A stretch of 64,000 nucleotides of DNA from Seongchinamella unica (GTDB lineage Bacteria > Pseudomonadota > Gammaproteobacteria > Pseudomonadales > Halieaceae), in the NCBI RefSeq assembly GCF_004354085.1, contig NZ_SMSE01000002.1:124001-188000 (forward strand), in the 5' to 3' direction. The notes under the pieces are model-generated. The model was not told the DNA's origin. It made no database searches and was given only the letters and a program-made list of their open reading frames with translations. The translations under genes and the position numbers were made by a program. Below are positions 25,836 through 34,484 of this stretch, piece by piece; the stretch's first letter is position 1, and each line of letters opens with the position of its first letter.

Positions 25836-26510
25836 TCAGGCGCGGCCTCTCACCGGGATGAGAGCGCCGTGAATTTCGCCGGCCTGGGGCGAGGCCAGAA
25901 AGCACATCACCTCTGCCAGTCCGCTGGGTGTAACCCAGGTACTGAAATCAGCGTCGGGCATGCCCTGGCGGTTGGCCTCGGTGTCGATAATGCTCGGCAG
26001 GACCGCATTGACGTTGATGTTGTCTGCCCTGAGTTCATCGGAAAGGCTCTCGGTCAGTTTCATCACCGATCCCTTGGCACAGCAATAGGCACTCATTGAG
26101 CCCTGTCCCTGCAGCGCACCCAGCGCGCCGATGTTGACGATCGCACCGCGATCATTTTTCTGCAGCAGGGGGACGGCGGCCATGGTGGCATTGCGCAGGG
26201 TGTCGACGTTGATCTGGAACATGCGCTGCCACTGGTCGGAATCGGGGTCGAAAGCCGTGTCGCCCATGGCAAAGCCCCCCGCGATGTTGAACAATGCATC
26301 CACGCGGCCGAGTTTGGCGAAGCACTCGCGTGTGGCTGCCGGGTCCAGCAGGTCCACGCTATAATAGGCGTCCACATTGTCCAGTTGTCCCGTGTCGGCA
26401 ATGTCCAGGCCTGTTACGTGGGCACCGTATTCACGGGCTTTCGCGGCCGCAGCCTGACCCAGTGAGCCCGCCGCTCCGGTAATTACAACTCGTCGCTTGT
26501 TGAGAATCAT
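25836..26510 (-). CDS. SDR family oxidoreductase
   Basis: 224 residues, on the short side for the family. NAD-binding TGAAGSLGQ at 11-19, FNIAGGF near 76, and YCCAK with catalytic Tyr and Lys near 142. The C-terminus is shortened and ends GALIPVRGRA, without the usual VDGG. It is divergent from the thiolase gene, 129 bases apart. Function likely a 3-hydroxyacyl or 3-oxoacyl reductase by context, not provable by sequence. Confidence 0.87.
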   Translation of the reverse strand: MILNKRRVVITGAAGSLGQAAAAKAREYGAHVTGLDIADTGQLDNVDAYYSVDLLDPAATRECFAKLGRVDALFNIAGGFAMGDTAFDPDSDQWQRMFQINVDTLRNATMAAVPLLQKNDRGAIVNIGALGALQGQGSMSAYCCAKGSVMKLTESLSDELRADNINVNAVLPSIIDTEANRQGMPDADFSTWVTPSGLAEVMCFLASPQAGEIHGALIPVRGRA

Positions 26511-26639
26511 GGGGTTTTAACCTTTTGCTGGCCGCGTACGGGATAAGTGTACAACAATGGTGATTATATATAGGATTCATAGCGGGTGCCATCATCTATT
26601 CCGGGCCAGGCACTGCAGTCACTTTTTGAGGTTAACAGA

Positions 26640-27827
26640 ATGAATATGGACGCAGATGATATCGTAATTGCCGCCGCAGCCCGCACGCCCATGGGAGGGT
26701 TCCTGGGAGCCCTGGACTCTGTGGCGGCGCCGGAACTTGGCGCTGTGGCCATCGCCGGGGCGCTGGCGCAGGCGGGCCTGGATGCCTCCGACGTTGACGA
26801 GGTGCTGATGGGTAATGTGCTGGCCGCGGGGCTGGGCCAGGCGCCCGCCCGGCAGGCCGCTCTCGGGGCCGGCCTGGGTGAAAGCGTGCCCTGCACCACC
26901 ATCAGCAAGGTGTGTGGTTCCGGCATGAAAGCGGTGATGTACGCCTGCGACCAGATCCGCGCTGGCAGTGGTGAGATCATGGTTGCCGGCGGAATGGAGA
27001 GCATGTCGCGGGCTCCCCACTTGCTGGAGAAAACCCGCGCCGGACTGCGTCTGGGGCACGCCCGGATCAGGGATCACATGTTCGTCGACGGACTGGAGGA
27101 CGCCTACACCGGACGGGCGATGGGCGAATTTGCCCAGGAGACCGCGGACCTGAAAGGCATTACCCGTGAGGAGATGGATGCCTTTGCCCTGGCCTCCCTG
27201 GCCCGTGCGAATGAGGCCATAGAGAACGGTTATTTCTCGGCAGAACTGGTCCCGGTGACGGTAGGCAAAGGCGACCGGGCCCGCGAGGTGAACGTGGATG
27301 AACAGCCGGGAGCCGCCAGGCCGGAAAAAATTCCGCATCTGAGGCCCGCTTTCTCGCCCGAGGGTACGATTACCGCGGCGAATTCCAGCTCGATTTCAGA
27401 CGGGGCGGCGGCACTGCTGGTGACAACGGGGGCCAGGGCCCGAGCCCTGGGTGTTGACCCGCTGGCACGGGTGGCGGGTTACACCAGTCACGCCCAGGCC
27501 CCGGGCCTGTTTACCACGGCGCCGATTGCGGGGATCAACAAGCTGCTGGAAAAGACCGGCTGGCGGGTTGAGGACGTCGACCTGTTCGAGATCAACGAGG
27601 CCTTCGCCATGGTCACCATGATGGCGATTAATGACCTCGGCCTGGATCATGCCAAGGTCAATATTAACGGTGGCGCCTGTGCGTTGGGGCATCCGCTGGG
27701 CGCCTCCGGGGCGCGGATCATCGTCACCCTGCTGCACGCGCTCAAGCGACAGGGTAAAACCCGCGGGGTGGCGAGTCTTTGCATCGGTGGCGGTGAAGCG
27801 ACCTCTATCGGTCTGGAGGTTTTGTAG
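26640..27827 (+). CDS. Acetyl-CoA C-acyltransferase (thiolase)
   Basis: 395 residues from ATG 26640, preceded by GAGG at 8 bases. Thiolase motifs are complete: nucleophile Cys in ISKVCGSGMKAVMYA near 91, His in GGACALGHPLGASGARI near 350, and the second Cys in CIGGGEATSIGLE near 383. It cleaves 3-oxoacyl-CoA with CoA, or condenses acetyl-CoA. Cytoplasmic. Nine bases separate it from the acyl-CoA dehydrogenase gene, and TetR follows, so this is a small beta-oxidation-like operon. Confidence 0.94.
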   Translation: MNMDADDIVIAAAARTPMGGFLGALDSVAAPELGAVAIAGALAQAGLDASDVDEVLMGNVLAAGLGQAPARQAALGAGLGESVPCTTISKVCGSGMKAVMYACDQIRAGSGEIMVAGGMESMSRAPHLLEKTRAGLRLGHARIRDHMFVDGLEDAYTGRAMGEFAQETADLKGITREEMDAFALASLARANEAIENGYFSAELVPVTVGKGDRAREVNVDEQPGAARPEKIPHLRPAFSPEGTITAANSSSISDGAAALLVTTGARARALGVDPLARVAGYTSHAQAPGLFTTAPIAGINKLLEKTGWRVEDVDLFEINEAFAMVTMMAINDLGLDHAKVNINGGACALGHPLGASGARIIVTLLHALKRQGKTRGVASLCIGGGEATSIGLEVL

Positions 27828-27835
27828 GAAACACG

Positions 27836-29005
27836 ATGAATTTTGATCTCACTGAAGAACAAGCGAGTGTGGCGGAAATCGCCCGGCGCTTCGCTGAGAC
27901 TGAACTGGCGCCGGTTGCCGCGCGCCTGGACCTTGGGGCGGATAAGGAGGCAGACCGGGCAATTTTCCTGAAGAACCTGCAGGGGCTGGCGAATCTGGGT
28001 TTCATGGGGATGAACGTGGATGCCGAATACGGTGGCTCCGAGGTTGGGGTTGTGGCTTTCAGTGTGGCCATCACTGAAATCGCCCGGGCCTGTGCTTCAA
28101 CCGCGGTCACCATGTCGGTCACCAATATGGTCGGCGAAGTTATCCAGGCGATTGGCAACCAGCAGCAGAAGCGGGATTACCTGCCACGGCTGTGCTCCGG
28201 GGAGTATCCGGCGGGCGGCTTCTGCCTGTCGGAAGCGGGCGCAGGATCCGACCCTTCAGGGATGAAAACCCGCGCCGTCAGGGACGGTGATGATTGGGTC
28301 ATCGATGGCACCAAGATGTGGATCAGCAGTGCGGAATACGCCGGCGTTTTCGTGGTCTGGGCCGTCACTGATCCCGATGCACCGCGGGGCAGGGGGATCT
28401 CCTGCTTCCTGGTGGAGGGCGATACGCCAGGTATTACCGTGGCCAAAGCAGAACACAAGATGGGGCAGTGCGCATCGGCGACCAACCAGGTGATTTTCGA
28501 CCAGTGCCGGGTGCCGGGAACGGCCCTCATGGGACAGCTCAACGATGGCTTCCGGATCGCGGTGGCTGAACTGGCGGGCGGCCGGATCGGCATCGGTTCG
28601 CTCGCCCTGGGTGTCGGCCTGGCAGCCATGGACTATGCGCGACAATACGCCAGTGAACGGGAACAGTTCGGGACGAGTATCGCCAGTATGCAGGGGCCAC
28701 AGTGGATGATGGCGGATGCCTATACGCAACTGGAGGCGTCGCGCCTGCTGGTGCTCTTCGCTGCGTTCAACAAGGAAAACCAGCGGCCCTTTTCCAAGCA
28801 GGCCTCGATGGCCAAGTTGCACGCATCGGAGACCGCCAACCAGGTGTGCTATACCGCGATACAGTTGGCGGGGGGCATCGGCTATACCCGGGAGGTTCCG
28901 CTGGAACGCTATGCGAGGGACGCCCGGGTTACGTCGATTTACGAAGGTACCAGTGAAATCCAGCGGGTGATCATCGCGCGTGAACTGCTGGCTGAAATTG
29001 CCTAG
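27836..29005 (+). CDS. Acyl-CoA dehydrogenase
   Basis: 389 residues. ACAD features: FCLSEAGAGSDPSGMKT near 130-146, WISSAEYAG, and the C-terminal YEGTSEIQRVIIAREL near 370, in which the Glu of YEGT is the general base. It introduces a double bond at C2-C3 of an acyl-CoA with FAD. Part of the thiolase/ACAD/TetR operon; the enoyl-CoA hydratase is not in this operon, but a crotonase is encoded at 11079. Confidence 0.94.
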   Translation: MNFDLTEEQASVAEIARRFAETELAPVAARLDLGADKEADRAIFLKNLQGLANLGFMGMNVDAEYGGSEVGVVAFSVAITEIARACASTAVTMSVTNMVGEVIQAIGNQQQKRDYLPRLCSGEYPAGGFCLSEAGAGSDPSGMKTRAVRDGDDWVIDGTKMWISSAEYAGVFVVWAVTDPDAPRGRGISCFLVEGDTPGITVAKAEHKMGQCASATNQVIFDQCRVPGTALMGQLNDGFRIAVAELAGGRIGIGSLALGVGLAAMDYARQYASEREQFGTSIASMQGPQWMMADAYTQLEASRLLVLFAAFNKENQRPFSKQASMAKLHASETANQVCYTAIQLAGGIGYTREVPLERYARDARVTSIYEGTSEIQRVIIARELLAEIA

Positions 29006-29115
29006 CAGGCGCTCCCGGACGATTGCGCTCGTCCGCGCAGCGTTGGCGGCGCGGTAGCGTTTGGAACTCAACTGGCGCGAGACCAATAGCAAGACCAGGG
29101 CCAGAGGAGAACAGC

Positions 29116-29811
29116 GTGGCAGCGAAACAGGATAAAAATCGCCGCAAGCGGGACCCGGAAACGACCCGAACCGCGATTCTGGAGGCGGCCAAAACCGTAT
29201 TGGCCCGCGACGGCGCCGAGGGTTTGAGTGTATCCACAGTGGCTAAAGTGGCCGGAGTCAATCGCGGGACTGCCTACCAGCACTTCCAGCAGAAAGAAGA
29301 CCTGGTGCGAGCCACGCTTGATTGGGTGTCCCACCAACTCCTCGATGCGGTCTTTGAGGGTGGCGACCTGGACCGGGCGGTCCCGCAGGACCAGCTCAGG
29401 ACGGACCGGGATCACATGGATGAGGTGATCGAGCGCATGGCGGGATTCAACCGGCGCCTGGCCGAATACGCGATAGAAAACCCGGATATTGGCCGGGTCT
29501 GGTTATACGATGTGCTGTCGCGGGAGAACCCCCAGGAAGACGTTTTTTATCGACGCTTCGAGCAGGCGGTGCAAACACTCGCCGACAGCGATGCCAGTGT
29601 CGACGATATCGACGTGGAGGTTCAGTCAGTCATGACGCTCACTGGTTACTTCATGTGGCCTGTCTGGGTACGGGCCCATGCCCGCGGCAAGCGGGCGCGC
29701 AAGGAGATGGCAGCGCGTTATGCGATGGAAATGTTGCGAAACTCCATGTACGGGGTGCTGCGGGTCGACACCCACTCTATTCTCAAGGCCTACCTGAAGA
29801 GCAATTTGTAA
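29116..29811 (+). CDS. TetR family transcriptional regulator
   Basis: 231 residues from GTG 29116, preceded by AGAGGAGA. The N-terminus is highly basic (AAKQDKNRRKRDPETTR), followed by a TetR HTH with LSVSTVAKVAGVNRGTAYQHF near 43-63. The C-terminal part has the usual ligand-binding helices. It ends the thiolase/ACAD operon and probably senses a fatty acyl-CoA or related ligand. Its target operators were not identified. Confidence 0.92.
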   Translation: MAAKQDKNRRKRDPETTRTAILEAAKTVLARDGAEGLSVSTVAKVAGVNRGTAYQHFQQKEDLVRATLDWVSHQLLDAVFEGGDLDRAVPQDQLRTDRDHMDEVIERMAGFNRRLAEYAIENPDIGRVWLYDVLSRENPQEDVFYRRFEQAVQTLADSDASVDDIDVEVQSVMTLTGYFMWPVWVRAHARGKRARKEMAARYAMEMLRNSMYGVLRVDTHSILKAYLKSNL

Positions 29812-29925
29812 GCCTGCTACTGTCATCTAATCTCTCTCCGGGTAGAAAACGCCCAGGCCCGGTCAGCGCAAGCCGATTGGGAATGCCGTGGGGGCGATGG
29901 ACTTGCGCCTCACTGAACCCCGAGT

Positions 29926-30348
29926 CTACACCGACGTATGGCTGGGCACTTGTTTCTCCAGTAAAAGCAGGTCCTCAGGGAACTGGACCCACCTGTACTT
30001 CGATTTTGTCCAGGCACTGGCCGCCGGCATCGGGATATCTGGATCGTTGAAGCACCCGGCGGCAATGCCTGTCTGGCCCTGAAAAAGATCGACCCTGAAG
30101 AACACGGTCGAGCCACAATCCGGGCAGAAGAAGGTGGTGTTGGTGTTGCCACTTTCCACCCTGAACTGATAACTCTTCGTTTCACCACTTTGCGCTACCA
30201 CCTGGTTGTCAGGGAAGTACAGGATGGCTGCAAACGGCGAGCCTGTTCTTCGCTGGCAGTTAGTGCAGTTGCAGACGATTGACAGTTCAGGCTTGCCGCT
30301 TACGGTGATGCTTACCTTGCCGCACAGGCACTTTGCTTGCTGTTTCAT
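29926..30348 (-). CDS. GFA (glutathione-dependent formaldehyde-activating) family protein
   Basis: 140 residues from ATG 30348, GGAG 6 bases upstream. Zinc-binding Cys are in place: CLCGK at 7-11, CNCTNCQRR near 26-34 and CPDCGS near 78. The fold (Mss4-like) is shared with glutathione-dependent formaldehyde-activating enzyme and CENP-V proteins. Many members are not formaldehyde enzymes, so the function is open. Twenty-two bases downstream of the methyltransferase gene; last gene of the operon. Confidence 0.9.
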   Translation of the reverse strand: MKQQAKCLCGKVSITVSGKPELSIVCNCTNCQRRTGSPFAAILYFPDNQVVAQSGETKSYQFRVESGNTNTTFFCPDCGSTVFFRVDLFQGQTGIAAGCFNDPDIPMPAASAWTKSKYRWVQFPEDLLLLEKQVPSHTSV

Positions 30349-30370
30349 GGCTATCTCCACTGGCTGATAA

Positions 30371-31174
30371 TCAGTTGGCTTTCGCTTTATCGCGCCCTGG
30401 CATAGGGGCGCTTCCAAGCAGCGATTTGAAGGGGAACAACTTTGAAACCGAGTTCCGATAGTCAAGATACTGCTGGCCGAAGTGGCGTATCAGGTCGCGC
30501 TCTTCGAAGTAGATACCGATAAACACGTAGGCAGTCCAGACCAGGGCCAACACCAGGTGACCCACTGTCATCTGCGGGGTGGACCACATGACCAGCAGAA
30601 TACCCACATACATGGGGTGTCGAGAATACTTGTACAGCGAGGGCGTCTCGAAGCTGTCCGGGGCAAGCTCCTTTCCGGCAAAGGCGTGCCAGGCTTGAGA
30701 CAGTCCAAACAGGCGCCAGTGGCTGATCATAAAGGTCGACCACAGCACCAGTCCCGCGCCCAGCAGGAAAATCAGCGTCAGGCTCACAGCCAGCCAGCCC
30801 TCAGTCGCCCAGATTACCGATGATTGCGGCTGCCACGCCAGGAACATCCACGCCAGGAGCGCGCAGGTGAATAAAACATAGGTACTGCGCTCGGCACTCT
30901 CGGGAATAAACCTCGTGACCACACGCTTGACGCCAGCGCGAGCCATAATGCTGTGCTGGAAGGAAAACACGAGCAGCAAAACAATGTTACCCAGCCATGC
31001 GGGAATCGCGGGCAGGGCGAAATAGACAGACCCGGAGTCAACGGTCTTGGCCGTCGATAGAACGGGAATCCATTCTGCTAAAAAACCAGCGCCGAGAAAC
31101 AGCACCAGGTAATTGAACACCGCCAGAAAGAAAAGATAGGTGATAACGCTGTAGCCAAGTTTGATAAATTTCAT
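30371..31174 (-). CDS. MddA-like thiol S-methyltransferase (NnrU/ICMT fold)
   Basis: 267 residues from ATG 31174, chosen by GGAG 6 bases upstream. Six or so hydrophobic helices: KLGYSVITYLFFLAVFNYL, IVLLLVFSFQHSIMAR, LLAWMFLAW and others. The C-terminal catalytic part reads YKYSRHPMYVGILLVMWSTP, then FEERDLIRHFGQQY, which is the pattern of isoprenylcysteine methyltransferase-fold enzymes and of MddA, which methylates methanethiol to dimethyl sulfide. Inner membrane protein. The match to MddA is by recollection of family signatures; an alignment would be needed to distinguish it from other NnrU-like enzymes. Confidence 0.75.
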   Translation of the reverse strand: MKFIKLGYSVITYLFFLAVFNYLVLFLGAGFLAEWIPVLSTAKTVDSGSVYFALPAIPAWLGNIVLLLVFSFQHSIMARAGVKRVVTRFIPESAERSTYVLFTCALLAWMFLAWQPQSSVIWATEGWLAVSLTLIFLLGAGLVLWSTFMISHWRLFGLSQAWHAFAGKELAPDSFETPSLYKYSRHPMYVGILLVMWSTPQMTVGHLVLALVWTAYVFIGIYFEERDLIRHFGQQYLDYRNSVSKLFPFKSLLGSAPMPGRDKAKAN

Positions 31175-31193
31175 GGTGATCTCCGTCGCGGAC

Positions 31194-32036
31194 TTATCCG
31201 TTAATAACAAGTTGTTGTGCACGCTCAAAGTCGCTGCCTGCTTCGATGAACCCGATGTGTTCCACAATGGTGGAGTGAACCTGCTCAGGGTGAGTTGAGG
31301 GCCCCAGATGTCCCATATCCCTGAGAGTTTGGGTGCTGGCCTGTGGGTATTGTTGGGCGAGAAGTTCCGCCATCCGAATGGCCTGCCGATTGGCCCTGGC
31401 CCCAAGCAGAAGCCTGACCGGCCCATTGAACTCAAGCTGTGAAAACGTGTTTGGCGATGTGTTGTGATACGCCTCCAGGAAGTCCTGGTACACAATGGGT
31501 GCAAGTCGGGAGAGTTTGCGCTGAATCTCCTCGGGAAGCGTTTGCCAGGTGCCGGGTTCGGCCCAGAAATTGACAAAGGTTTCCATGCCAACGCCCGCTG
31601 AGGCTCCCTGCAAAACTTCAGAAACTGCCAGCAGGTCTCCAACTAACTCCAGGTCGTGCATTTGGCCACTGTCCCTGAGCAAAGCCGGTATGACGGGTTC
31701 GTAAAAAGTCAGGCTCCTGACCTGTCCGGGCACCGTTTTTACGATCTGCAATGCAACCGATGCCCCGAAAGAGTGGGCGATTAGGTGAACAGGCCTATCC
31801 AGCCGGGTCATCGCCTTGACAACCGGTGCGGCACGGGTCTGCAGCGTCGCTGCACGATTCAGGCAGCGCCGGTCCTGTGCCCCGTATCCCCTGAGATCGG
31901 GGGCGAGAATAGTGCGCCCCGGCGAAAAGGCGTTAACCAGTGGAGCCCATAAGGCGCCACTGCTGGCTGACCCGTGAATCGCCACGATGGGGCGCGATTC
32001 ACGGTCTCTCGCGTCGGATTGTCGATGTTGATGCAT
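31194..32036 (-). CDS. Alpha/beta hydrolase fold protein
   Basis: 280 residues with GAGGAG before ATG. HGSASSGALW near 21-30 (oxyanion loop), DLRGYG near 48, nucleophile elbow HSFGAS near 89-94 and His in MGHLGP near 243. The usual Asp after strand 6 is missing: the sequence reads LLLGARANRQ where a G-x-x-D is expected. The acid may be in another position, or the enzyme may differ in mechanism. First gene of the hydrolase/methyltransferase/GFA operon; 19 bases to the next gene. Confidence 0.85.
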   Translation of the reverse strand: MHQHRQSDARDRESRPIVAIHGSASSGALWAPLVNAFSPGRTILAPDLRGYGAQDRRCLNRAATLQTRAAPVVKAMTRLDRPVHLIAHSFGASVALQIVKTVPGQVRSLTFYEPVIPALLRDSGQMHDLELVGDLLAVSEVLQGASAGVGMETFVNFWAEPGTWQTLPEEIQRKLSRLAPIVYQDFLEAYHNTSPNTFSQLEFNGPVRLLLGARANRQAIRMAELLAQQYPQASTQTLRDMGHLGPSTHPEQVHSTIVEHIGFIEAGSDFERAQQLVING

Positions 32037-32116
32037 TAATTTCTCCTCAATTTACCTGGCCGCTCTCCTGGCGTTTGCCTGTAACGTGGGAAAATGAGCC
32101 CTCGGGACGGGCCTAT

Positions 32117-32180
32117 TTACCCAAATTTGGAAGCAGGGAACTTGCAGAAATTCCGGGGAAATCTGCAGAAATTGGGGTAA
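32117..32180. promoter_or_regulatory. Repeated operator-like sequences upstream of the hydrolase/MddA operon
   Basis: TTACCCAAATTT (32117-32128) and AAATTGGGGTAA (32169-32180) form an inverted repeat with 11 of 12 matches. Between and overlapping them are two direct repeats, TGCAGAAATTCCGGGG (32143-32158) and TGCAGAAATTGGGG (32164-32177), 21 bases apart, two turns of the helix. The region lies between the CadC-type gene and the operon, so the regulator is a natural candidate for binding here. Confidence 0.5.
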
Positions 32181-32222
32181 CGGTGAAAAAGTGACTACTG
32201 ATGGCGGAGGGCCCGCCGTGAA

Positions 32223-33782
32223 TTACAGGCCCAGGCGCATCAGTGATGAGGTGATGAGGCTGCGAATATTCCCCTGGCCGAAGGGGAGGGCTTCAAAGAA
32301 GTAGTCGCTATCGATGTCTGCGCGGCGATTTTTTCCGCGCTCCATCCATTTCCTGGCTGCCAGCAGGTCGCTATTCATTTCACAGATCGCCGCCGCCAAC
32401 ATATCCATTACCACAATAGCCTCGGGTTGCAGTGCGGCTTTTTCCGCCCAGACCCGGGCATTTTCGAGGTCCTCGTCAGCCAGGTAAGAGAAAGCCTTGA
32501 TCCCGTAAAAACCGTAGAGGAATGGGTCCAGAGGACTCAGGGAAACGGCATGTTCCGCGTTGTCGTAACCGCGCCGTTCGTTACTCGTCATCAGGGAGGC
32601 CAGGCCATGGGCGTAGTAGCCATGGGCATAATTGGGGTTTAGCGACAGTGCGCGTTCCAACCAGGCGATGCTGTGTTCGGTTTCGCCACGTAGCCAGTGG
32701 CTGCGGCCCATGACGAAATTGGCCAGGGGATCGAGCCGGTCCAGTTCAATGCTACGCTCGGCACTCTGGACTGCGTTCTGCACCGCCTGGTTGCGGTCGA
32801 TACCCGCATACATGTTGAAGGCGTTTTGAAATTCGGCCGCGGACAGTCCGGCGTGTGCCCTGGCAAACCGGGGTTCCAGCTGGACCGCGTGTCGAAACAG
32901 TGCGGTCGCTTTTTCATTATCTTTGGCTGTAAAACGATACAGGTGGGCGGTGGCCAAATGGTAGGCCTCCCAGGCGTCCAGGTTCTCAGTAGATTTCAAT
33001 TGCGCCCGTTGCGCTTCGTGTTCTGAAATCTGGATTTCCAGGATAGAGGTTATTCTCCGGGTAATATCAGTCCGTACTTCATTGACCTGGTCCCTGCTCA
33101 TGGCAATGTGGTCAGCCAGTATGATGGCACCGCTCTGCAGGTCGGTAAGCTCGAAGCTGAAATGTGCCTGTCTTCCCGCAGTATCGACGAAGCCCGACAA
33201 GCAGTAGCGCACCGTTGTCAGTGCAAGCAGCCGCTGCAGGTCTTCTTCACTGCTGCTCAGCTTGAAGGCGCTCGACCGGGAGATGACCTTGAGCCAGCGC
33301 AAGCGTGACAAGCCGGTAATTATATCGTGCGCAAGTCCCTGTGGAAGTATCGAGGGCGCGCTGTTGCCGGTTTGGGAAAAAGGCAGAACCAGGATAGACG
33401 GCCTTTCGTCATCGACGCGCTCAGTAGCGTGAGCGCCGGGACCCGCCAACCGAAAATTCCCACCGGGTGACGCTGTGACATTCACCTCAGCAATAAAGCG
33501 GAAGCCAACCCCGTGTACCGTCTTGATAACACGTTGCGCTCGACCGTCATCGCCTATCGCCTGGCGGGCACTTTTGATGCGGCTGGATATCGCGGCATCG
33601 GACATGATGCGTCCATTCCAGATCGCATCGATCAAATCCTGTTTGGTCACCACACGGTGACGGTTATCGATCAGGGTTTGTAGCACGGCGAAAACCTGGG
33701 GTTCGACCTCGACAGGCTTGTTATCCTCCAATAACAGATAGTTATCGGTATCGAGTCTGTAGTTGCCAAATGATGCGATCAT
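32223..33782 (-). CDS. CadC-type winged-helix regulator with TolB-like and TPR domains
   Basis: 519 residues. Residues 1-100 are the OmpR/PhoB-type winged helix found at the N-terminus of CadC (VVTKQDLIDAIWNGRIMSD, RVIKTVHGVGFRFIAEV). Then a TolB/adenylate-cyclase-associated domain (about 125-250) with SILVLPFSQ and GLAHDIITGLSRLRWLKV, and from about 265 tetratricopeptide-like repeats (ALFRHAVQLEPRFARAHAGL and AWLERALSLNPNYAHGYYAH). No transmembrane helix, unlike CadC itself. It is probably a cytoplasmic regulator of the downstream operon on the same strand. Confidence 0.87.
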   Translation of the reverse strand: MIASFGNYRLDTDNYLLLEDNKPVEVEPQVFAVLQTLIDNRHRVVTKQDLIDAIWNGRIMSDAAISSRIKSARQAIGDDGRAQRVIKTVHGVGFRFIAEVNVTASPGGNFRLAGPGAHATERVDDERPSILVLPFSQTGNSAPSILPQGLAHDIITGLSRLRWLKVISRSSAFKLSSSEEDLQRLLALTTVRYCLSGFVDTAGRQAHFSFELTDLQSGAIILADHIAMSRDQVNEVRTDITRRITSILEIQISEHEAQRAQLKSTENLDAWEAYHLATAHLYRFTAKDNEKATALFRHAVQLEPRFARAHAGLSAAEFQNAFNMYAGIDRNQAVQNAVQSAERSIELDRLDPLANFVMGRSHWLRGETEHSIAWLERALSLNPNYAHGYYAHGLASLMTSNERRGYDNAEHAVSLSPLDPFLYGFYGIKAFSYLADEDLENARVWAEKAALQPEAIVVMDMLAAAICEMNSDLLAARKWMERGKNRRADIDSDYFFEALPFGQGNIRSLITSSLMRLGL

Positions 33783-33849
33783 GAGAGGTGTGAAGCTTTT
33801 GCCGGCTTTTTATCGCTCGTGGCAGTTTTACATGTATCGGGCCGGAGCG

Positions 33850-34079
33850 CTATCCCTGCATCAGTGCAATGCTCTCCCTGTCAGGGTTCGGCCGGAACAG
33901 GAGATGGCCATCGGGGGCGTCCAGCGTTTGGGGTGAACCCGGACACCGAGTTTGCAGATTCGTGCCACGCTAGCATCTCCATTTCCGACTGAAAGGAGGA
34001 ATGCCACATGATCGAGAGTCTCAATGAAGGAAGTGCAAACTTCCACTTCAAGGCTCTCGGTCTGTATTCGGGTGCCTGA
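33850..34079. other. Gap 33783-34047 with possible eroded gene and a 24-codon frame
   Basis: The 265-base gap between the CadC-type regulator and the membrane protein holds no complete gene. On the plus strand a 23-residue frame 34008-34079 starts with ATG 8 bases after AGGAGG, an unusually strong ribosome binding site for such a small frame. On the minus strand a 39-codon open frame (33850-33969, no start) ends in LFRPNPDRESIALMQG, which looks protein-like, as if the tail of a decayed gene. Neither is supported by homology. Confidence 0.2.
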
Positions 34080-34425
34080 TACTCCACATGAAGTAGAGAG
34101 AAGCGACTATTGCCATGAAGAGCATCACAGTAATGAGCCAGGTCGCTCCAACACTGTTGTCTACCTGCCGATCCGGGTTTAGTCGTTTTGCTTCCATTGC
34201 GAATTCCAGTGCCCGGCTCCACCAGGCGAAAAACCACACTGAAATAATTGTTGTCGCGCAGACATAAAGAACGGTCACGATCATAACCTGGGTGCGGGTG
34301 AGTTTATCGCCGACGAGGTAAGCAATAATCAAGTATCCCGTCAGAACCGAGAGATAAAGGCCCAGCGCCGTCTGGCTATTGCCGAGAAACAGGCCCCATG
34401 CCTCAACCAGTTCAGCTTCCGTCAT
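34048..34425 (-). CDS. Four-helix membrane protein of unknown function
   Basis: 125 residues with GGAG 7 bases before ATG. Three or four hydrophobic helices are obvious: LYLSVLTGYLIIAYLVG near 23, VMIVTVLYVCATTIISVWFF near 47 and ATWLITVMLFMAIVASLYFM near 93. Few charged residues. It resembles small uncharacterised inner-membrane proteins; no known motif seen. Sixty bases separate it from the following SDR on the same strand. Confidence 0.7.
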   Translation of the reverse strand: MTEAELVEAWGLFLGNSQTALGLYLSVLTGYLIIAYLVGDKLTRTQVMIVTVLYVCATTIISVWFFAWWSRALEFAMEAKRLNPDRQVDNSVGATWLITVMLFMAIVASLYFMWSIRHPNTDREP

Positions 34426-34484
34426 CCTTAGTCTCCCAAAAAACGACTATTTTTTGCCAGATGTAGTGATACTTCTTCCTTGAG

